In this document: piece after piece, positions 38,604-42,794 of the stretch | Layout of the letters: each line of letters begins with the position of its first letter | How positions within the stretch are numbered: position 1 is the first letter of the stretch | Assembly (NCBI GenBank): GCA_050257395.1 | Contig: JBLMWU010000053.1 | Coordinates: 1-42,794 of the forward strand | Direction: 5' to 3' | Length of the DNA: 42,794 nt | From: JAIRTY01 sp050257395 | GTDB taxonomy: Bacteria; Actinomycetota; Actinomycetes; Streptosporangiales; Streptosporangiaceae | The notes under the pieces: generated by a model | Told to the model about the DNA's origin: nothing | Seen by the model: only the letters and a program-made list of their open reading frames with translations | Database searches by the model: none | Program-made: the position numbers and the translations under genes

Positions 38604-39793
38604 GCTTTCTGCTCGGCGTGGTCATCTTCATCGTGGCCCTGCTCTTCTCGATCATGCTCCACGAGGCTGGCCACTTCCTGACCGCCAAGAAGTTCGGGAT
38701 GAAGGTCACCCAGTTCTTCGTCGGCTTCGGGCAGACCCTGTGGTCGCGCCGCCGGGGCGAGACCGAGTACGGGGTCAAGGCCATCCCGGCGGGTGGCTTC
38801 GTCAAGATCGTCGGCATGACCGAGCTGGAGGATGTGGACCCGGCCGACGAACCGCGATCGTTCCGCCGGCAGCCCGGCTGGCAGCGGATCATCGTGCTGG
38901 CCGCGGGCTCGTTCATGCACTTCGCCTTGGCTTTCGTGCTGCTCTTCGCGCTGGCGGTGGGGGTGGGCCTGGCGTCGCCGAGCACCGCCACCACGGTGGG
39001 CCAGATCGACACCTGCGTGCCTGCCAGCCTCACCGCCACCTGCCGCGCGGGCGATGCCAGCTCGCCCGCCAAGCAGGCCGGCTTCCAGGTCGGCGACCGG
39101 ATCGTCGCCCTCGGCAGCACCCAGGTGCGTAACTGGACCCAGATGGGGAAGGTGATCCGCCGCCAGCCGGTGGGGGCCCCGGTTCCGGTCACCGTGGAAC
39201 GCCACGGGCACCAGGTGGTCCTGCATCCCACGCTGGCCACCACCATGAGCAACGGCAAGCGGGTCTCGTTCCTGGGCATCTCGCCGCAGGTGACCTTCGC
39301 GCGGCAGGGGCCGCTGGCTGCCGTCTCCTACGCGGGCAGCCAGTTCGGGCAGACCGTGACCGGGTCGGTGAAGGTGATCGGCAGCCTGCCGTCGGCCATT
39401 CCCGACCTGTTCGCCAAGAACCGTGCCAGCACCCCGGCCGGGCAGGTGACGAGCGTGGTCGGGGCCGGTGACACCACCGGCCAGGTGCTCGCCGCCAAGA
39501 TCGGCTGGCAGCCGAAGGTCAGCCTCGTGCTGCTGATCGTCGCGTCCCTGAACATTTTCGTGGGGCTGTTCAACCTGCTCCCGCTGCTGCCCCTGGACGG
39601 CGGCCACCTCGCGGTGGTCATCTATGAGCGCATCCGGGCCTGGCTGGCCCGCATGCGGGGCAGGCCCGATCCCGGCCTGGTGGACATGCGCAGGCTCATC
39701 CCGGTCAGCATCGGGGTGTTCGCGCTGCTCGTCGGCCTGGGCCTGCTCCTGATCATGGCCGATATCGTCAACCCGGTTCACATCCTCCAGTGA
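38600..39793 (+). CDS. rip: Site-2 metalloprotease (RseP/Rip1 family, M50)
   Basis: This 397-residue intramembrane protease has zinc motif HEAGH in the first helix (His21, Glu22, His25). The periplasmic region (about 110-250) contains a PDZ domain around AKQAGFQVGDRIVALGSTQV. The third zinc ligand lies in NLLPLLPLDGGHL near the C-terminal helices. Rip1 in mycobacteria cleaves anti-sigma factors and controls envelope lipid composition. The dxr - rip - ispG order is conserved in actinobacteria. An anti-sigma substrate could be the membrane protein at 18.6-20.0 kb, but no sequence feature proves it. The ATG overlaps the dxr stop by four bases. Confidence 0.94.
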   Translation: MSFLLGVVIFIVALLFSIMLHEAGHFLTAKKFGMKVTQFFVGFGQTLWSRRRGETEYGVKAIPAGGFVKIVGMTELEDVDPADEPRSFRRQPGWQRIIVLAAGSFMHFALAFVLLFALAVGVGLASPSTATTVGQIDTCVPASLTATCRAGDASSPAKQAGFQVGDRIVALGSTQVRNWTQMGKVIRRQPVGAPVPVTVERHGHQVVLHPTLATTMSNGKRVSFLGISPQVTFARQGPLAAVSYAGSQFGQTVTGSVKVIGSLPSAIPDLFAKNRASTPAGQVTSVVGAGDTTGQVLAAKIGWQPKVSLVLLIVASLNIFVGLFNLLPLLPLDGGHLAVVIYERIRAWLARMRGRPDPGLVDMRRLIPVSIGVFALLVGLGLLLIMADIVNPVHILQ

Positions 39794-39806
39794 GGCGAAC
39801 AGCATC

Positions 39807-40961
39807 ATGTCGATAGACCTGGGTATGCCGCAGCCTGCCGCCGGACGGCTGGCCGACCGCCGCAAGTCCCGCCAGATCATGGTGGGCAAGGACAAGCACG
39901 CCGTGCCGGTGGGCGGCGGGGCGCCGGTGTCGGTGCAGTCGATGACCACCACCGTCACCGCCAACGTCAACGCCACCCTGCAGCAGATCGCGGAGCTGAC
40001 CGCGTCGGGCTGCCAGATCGTCCGGGTGGCCGTGCCCTCGCAGGACGACGCGGACGCGCTGCCGGAGATCGCGCGCAAGTCCCAGATCCCGGTGATCGCC
40101 GACATCCACTTCCAGCCCAAGTACGTGTTCGCGGCGATCGACGCTGGCTGCGCCGCCGTCCGGGTGAACCCGGGCAACATCAAGGCGTTCGACGACAAGG
40201 TGGCCGAGATCGCCCGCGCGGCCAAGGACGCCGGGACCCCCATCCGGATCGGGGTCAACGCGGGCTCCCTGGACAAGCGCCTGCTGTCCAAGTACGGCCG
40301 GGCCAGCGCGGAGGCGCTGGTGGAGTCCGCGCTGTGGGAGGCCTCGCTGTTCGAGGAGCACGGCTTCCACGACATCAAGATCTCCGTCAAGCATCACGAC
40401 CCGGTGGTGATGATCAACGCCTACCGGCAGCTCGCCGCGGCCTGCGACTACCCGCTCCACCTCGGGGTCACCGAGGCAGGGCCCGCGTTCCAGGGCACCG
40501 TCAAGTCGGCCGTCGCGTTCGGTGCGCTGCTGGCGGAGGGCATCGGGGACACCATCCGGGTGTCGCTGTCGGCCCCGCCGGTGGAGGAGGTCAAGGTCGG
40601 CATCGCCATCCTGGAGTCCCTCGGCCTGCGCGACCGGGGCCTGGAGATCGTGTCCTGCCCGTCGTGCGGCCGGGCCCAGGTGGACGTCTACACCCTGGCC
40701 GACCAGGTCACGGCCGGCCTGGCCGGGCTGGAGGTCCCGCTGCGGGTGGCGGTCATGGGCTGCGTCGTGAACGGGCCCGGTGAGGCCCGGGAGGCCGACC
40801 TGGGCGTGGCGTCCGGCAACGGCAAGGGCCAGATCTTCGTCAAGGGCGAGGTCATCAAGACCGTGCCGGAGGCGCAGATCGTGGAGACCCTGATCGAGGA
40901 GGCGCTGAAGCTCGCCGGGAGCAGCACCGGTGAGGGCACCCCGGAGGTCACCGTCAGCTAG
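39807..40961 (+). CDS. ispG: 4-hydroxy-3-methylbut-2-en-1-yl diphosphate synthase (GcpE)
   Basis: This 384-residue [4Fe-4S] enzyme carries out the penultimate MEP-pathway step (MEcPP to HMBPP). It has GAPVSVQSMTTTVTANVNAT, then VRVAVPSQDDADALPEIA, IADIHFQPKYVFAAID and VRVNPGNIKAFDD in the TIM barrel. C-terminal Fe-S cysteines are in SCPSCGRAQVD and MGCVVNGPGEA. The length is normal. It begins 13 bp after rip and is co-transcribed with dxr. Its stop overlaps the convergent DeoR-family stop by four bases (CTAG). Confidence 0.97.
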   Translation: MSIDLGMPQPAAGRLADRRKSRQIMVGKDKHAVPVGGGAPVSVQSMTTTVTANVNATLQQIAELTASGCQIVRVAVPSQDDADALPEIARKSQIPVIADIHFQPKYVFAAIDAGCAAVRVNPGNIKAFDDKVAEIARAAKDAGTPIRIGVNAGSLDKRLLSKYGRASAEALVESALWEASLFEEHGFHDIKISVKHHDPVVMINAYRQLAAACDYPLHLGVTEAGPAFQGTVKSAVAFGALLAEGIGDTIRVSLSAPPVEEVKVGIAILESLGLRDRGLEIVSCPSCGRAQVDVYTLADQVTAGLAGLEVPLRVAVMGCVVNGPGEAREADLGVASGNGKGQIFVKGEVIKTVPEAQIVETLIEEALKLAGSSTGEGTPEVTVS

Positions 40962-41749
40962 CTGGCGGGCGCGTCGGCGATGATGAGCTGGCCGACCCGG
41001 TCGGCCACCAGCGTGCGGGCCTCGGCCTGCAGGCCGCTGTCGGTGATCAGCGTGTCCACGTCGGCCAGCTCGGCAAACGAGCTCAGGCCGACGATGCCCC
41101 ACTTGGTGTGGTCGGCCACCACGATCACCTTGCGGGCCGCCTGCACGAACGCCCGGTTGGTCTCCGCCTCGGACAGGTTGGGCGTGGTGAGCCCGGCAGC
41201 CGGGTCGATGCCGTGGCAGCCCAGGAACAGCATGTCCAGGTGCAGGGACCGGATCGTCAGGTCGGCGATGGGCCCGACCAGCGCGTCGGAGGGGGTCCGC
41301 ATGCCCCCGGTGAGGACGACCGACGCCTGCGGGGTGTGGTCGGTGCGCCCGTCCCCGAACAGGTTCACCACCCGCACGGAGTTGGTGACGATGGTGAGGC
41401 CCGGCACCGCGATCAGGTGCTGCGCCAGCGCGAACGTGGTGGTGCCGGCCGACAGCCCGATGGCGGTTCCGGGGGTGACGAGCGCGGCCGCGGCCCGGGC
41501 AATGGCGGCCTTCTCCGGCTGCTCCAGCACCGACTTGGCCTCGAACCCCGGCTCGTGGCTGCTCGGGGCGCCGGGCAGGACCGCCCCGCCGTGCACCTTC
41601 TCGATGAGCCCGGCCCGGGCCAGCACCTCGAGATCCCGCCGGATTGTCATGTCCGAAACGGCGAGCCGCTGGGTCAGGTCGCTGACCCGGACACTGCCCG
41701 CCCGGCGGACGTCCTGCAGGATCAGCGACTGCCGGTGCCTGGCAAGCAT
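40958..41749 (-). CDS. DeoR/GlpR-family transcriptional regulator
   Basis: The protein has 263 residues from ATG 41749. GTG 41767 is possible but has no ribosome site. The HTH is in VRVSDLTQRLAVSDMTIRRD, with EKVHGGAVL completing the wing. The C-terminal sugar-phosphate-binding (ISOCOT-type) domain has GLSAGTTTFALAQHL, VVLTGGMRT, GCHGIDPAAGLTTPNLSEAE and VVADHTKWG. DeoR members repress sugar or polyol genes until a phosphorylated intermediate binds. It diverges from the sugar-binding protein gene at the window end and is the likely regulator of that transporter. Confidence 0.92.
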   Translation of the reverse strand: MLARHRQSLILQDVRRAGSVRVSDLTQRLAVSDMTIRRDLEVLARAGLIEKVHGGAVLPGAPSSHEPGFEAKSVLEQPEKAAIARAAAALVTPGTAIGLSAGTTTFALAQHLIAVPGLTIVTNSVRVVNLFGDGRTDHTPQASVVLTGGMRTPSDALVGPIADLTIRSLHLDMLFLGCHGIDPAAGLTTPNLSEAETNRAFVQAARKVIVVADHTKWGIVGLSSFAELADVDTLITDSGLQAEARTLVADRVGQLIIADAPAS

Positions 41750-41822
41750 CCCTGGCAACCCCTTCACGTCAGCGGACGCATGGCCGCCCGGCCCGCCGCA
41801 TCGTACTCCCGCGCAGAGCGTG

Positions 41823-41838
41823 GTTTGTCCTGTTTAGC
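41823..41838. promoter_or_regulatory. Possible DeoR operator half, copy 1
   Basis: GTTTGTC (41823-41829) followed after four bases by TTAGC (41834-41838). The same two words recur at 41960-41971 without the gap. Repeated words of this kind in an A/T-richer patch between divergent genes suggest regulator binding. The family consensus is too loose to confirm it. Confidence 0.35.
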
Positions 41839-41944
41839 AGCACGCTTGAACCGTGCTCCGACGGGTCCCTCCCCGGCATCTCAGGCAGTTAAGGGATGTC
41901 CGGAAACCGTAGGTCACATGTTCGCATCTGGCGAGGTCTGTTCA

Positions 41945-41973
41945 TTGACGATCAACTCTGTTTGTCTTAGCTT
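41945..41973 (+). promoter_or_regulatory. Sigma70-type promoter of the sugar ABC transporter, overlapped by an operator-like word
   Basis: -35 TTGACG (41945-41950), 17-bp spacer, -10 TAGCTT (41968-41973). GTTTGTC-TTAGC (41960-41971) overlaps the spacer and the -10 box and repeats a word pair at 41823. A repressor bound here would block the promoter. It would give a 5' leader of about 380 nt before the gene at 42362. Confidence 0.6.
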
Positions 41974-42361
41974 ATGGCCTCACAAGGGCACCGTCCCCGC
42001 GGGCTCGGCCTCGGGCTGCGGTGCTGCTTGTGGGCAGGCCGCGCTGCTCAGGAACGCCCGGACGCATCCGGGTGCTGGCCCATCAGGCCAGCTCCCGGCT
42101 GCAACGACGACGTTGAATCGAGGGCAGGATGCAGCGAGCCGGGGGGACGTTCGCTGCCGGTCCCCCGTCATCCCAACGTTCCCGCGGCTGCGCGGGGAAT
42201 GGCGTTCCGATGTTTTCTGGCGGCAGTCGCAATGCCAACCGGGCGCACATTGTCACTGCCGGGTCTCCCACCGTGATGGTCCGCGCGACCTGCGGACCGG
42301 AGCCAGGCGCGGCACCGGGTATCGCCGCGCCCGCCCTAGTGGAATCTCTGCTGGAGGTTAG
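41974..42361 (+). other. Long, structured 5' leader (no gene)
   Basis: There is no convincing ORF here. Hairpins seen in order: 42068-42098 (CCGGG-T-GCTGGCC, loop CATCA, GGCCAGC-T-CCCGG: 12 pairs with one T-T mismatch), 42141-42167 region (GGGGGA against TCCCCC), and 42181-42196 (CCCGCG, loop GCTG, CGCGGG). ACGTTG (42110-42115) could pair with CAACGT (42174-42179), enclosing the second stem. This could be a cis-regulatory RNA, but I recognise no known riboswitch. Confidence 0.45.
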
Positions 42362-42794
42362 ATGAGGGACATCGACCCGAAGGTCGACGAGGCGATCGAG
42401 ACCCTCAATATGAAGGACGGGCCGACCCGCCGGCGGCTGCTGGCCGGCACCGGGCTTTTCAGCGCGTCGGCGGCCGCCTCGGCGCTCCTTGCCGCATGCT
42501 CGTCCGGCACCAGCGGCAGCAGCGAAACGAAGGGCGCGGTCGGCAACTTCCCGAAGACCCCTGCCTGGCAGTTCTGGTTCGTCAACCACGTGTACTCCAA
42601 CCCGTTCTTCGTGCCCACCCAGTACGGGTTCCAGGACGCCGCAGCGCTGCTCGGCCTGCCTAAGCCCAAGTGGGGCGGCTCGGCGTCGGCTTCGAGCGTC
42701 CAGGAGATGGTGAGCTACCTCAACAGCGCCATCGCGGCGAAGGCCAACGGGATTGCGACCACGGTCATCAGCTCCAGCGGGTTCACGGCGCCAG
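42362..42794 (+). CDS. Sugar ABC transporter substrate-binding lipoprotein (5' part, runs off the window)
   Basis: The first 144 codons are present. ATG 42362 has GGAGG five bases upstream. A twin-arginine-type signal (TRRRLLAGTG) precedes a lipobox (LLAACSS), so the protein is probably exported folded by Tat and then lipidated. The mature part (PAWQFWFVNHVYSNPFFVPT, GFQDAAALLG, QEMVSYLNSAIAAKANGIAT) matches the start of periplasmic-binding-protein type 1 (ribose/xylose-like) domains. The permease and ATPase genes should follow beyond the right edge. The adjacent DeoR-type regulator probably controls it. Confidence 0.85.
   Translation, partial: MRDIDPKVDEAIETLNMKDGPTRRRLLAGTGLFSASAAASALLAACSSGTSGSSETKGAVGNFPKTPAWQFWFVNHVYSNPFFVPTQYGFQDAAALLGLPKPKWGGSASASSVQEMVSYLNSAIAAKANGIATTVISSSGFTAP

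Noticed and set aside
38381..40390. Minus-strand frame of 669 codons opposite rip and ispG
   Set aside because: It is a shadow of two well-conserved genes.
1..42794. Prophage, insertion sequence or integrative element
   Set aside because: No integrase, transposase, recombinase, terminase or capsid gene and no flanking direct repeats were seen. Composition is even except for short intergenic patches.

Overview
This window is chromosomal DNA from a high-GC actinomycete. The base composition is strongly GC-biased, with G or C at nearly every third codon position. Lineage markers include mshC (mycothiol synthesis), an ATPase / XRE-DUF5753 / DUF397 trio of the WhiJ-AbaA-BldB type, an LCP cell-wall ligase, a tmsA/tmsB (bfaA/bfaB) 10-methyl fatty acid pair, a MocR regulator, an IdeR/DmdR-type iron box and many GTG starts. 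Streptosporangiales or a neighbouring order would fit, but I cannot fix the genus. I see no transposase, integrase, prophage or CRISPR array. The window is core-like chromosome with accessory regulators.

Layout. 0-4.6 kb: a small ORF open to the left edge, a TerC-family membrane protein, a GNAT acetyltransferase, a degenerate stretch, and a DUF2252 protein. 4.46-4.68 kb: a short tandem repeat array next to tRNA-Lys(CTT). 4.8-7.7 kb: an FAD amine/amino acid oxidase-like gene divergent from a translationally coupled LMW phosphatase / fructosamine-kinase pair, a likely protein-deglycation unit. 7.7-12.7 kb (minus strand): a TrcS/TrcR-like two-component system, a 78-residue orphan LuxR-type HTH protein, and an LCP ligase coupled to a methyltransferase. 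12.9-14.2 kb: STAS protein, SRPBCC-like protein, small CxxC protein. 14.2-15.5 kb (minus): thioesterase, tRNA-His(GTG) with a clean terminator, and orn. 15.6-17.8 kb: an FMN-binding PNPOx-like gene divergent from a MocR regulator, with a strong operator palindrome between them. 17.8-20.9 kb (minus): a DinB-like protein, then an ECF sigma factor followed by a membrane protein carrying about 22 leucine-proline octapeptide repeats. This last pair is the most novel item here.

21-24 kb: APH-like phosphotransferase, a hairpin-rich intergenic region, a TrmH/SpoU methyltransferase and a convergent four-helix membrane protein. 24.2-26.1 kb: the ATPase / XRE / DUF397 trio. 26.2-29.1 kb: an iron box in front of a ZIP metal transporter, then a CPBP protease, and a convergent HtrA-like lipoprotein. 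29.2-34.3 kb: a 20-bp perfect palindrome, a YbaK-like deacylase, an amidase, mshC, and a DUF4192 protein with a Cys/His-rich pentapeptide insert. 34.5-37.3 kb: tmsA/tmsB. 37.3-41.0 kb: dxr - rip (site-2 protease) - ispG, the usual actinobacterial MEP-pathway block. 41.0 kb to the end: a DeoR-family repressor divergent from a Tat-type lipoprotein sugar-binding protein, preceded by a promoter and a long, apparently structured leader. The last gene runs off the right edge.

Themes. Envelope homeostasis recurs: a two-component system, LCP, ECF sigma with its repeat protein, HtrA, rip, CPBP and TerC. So do thiol/glycation repair and lipid or isoprenoid synthesis. All product names rest on motifs and domain architecture read by eye. 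No database search was run.
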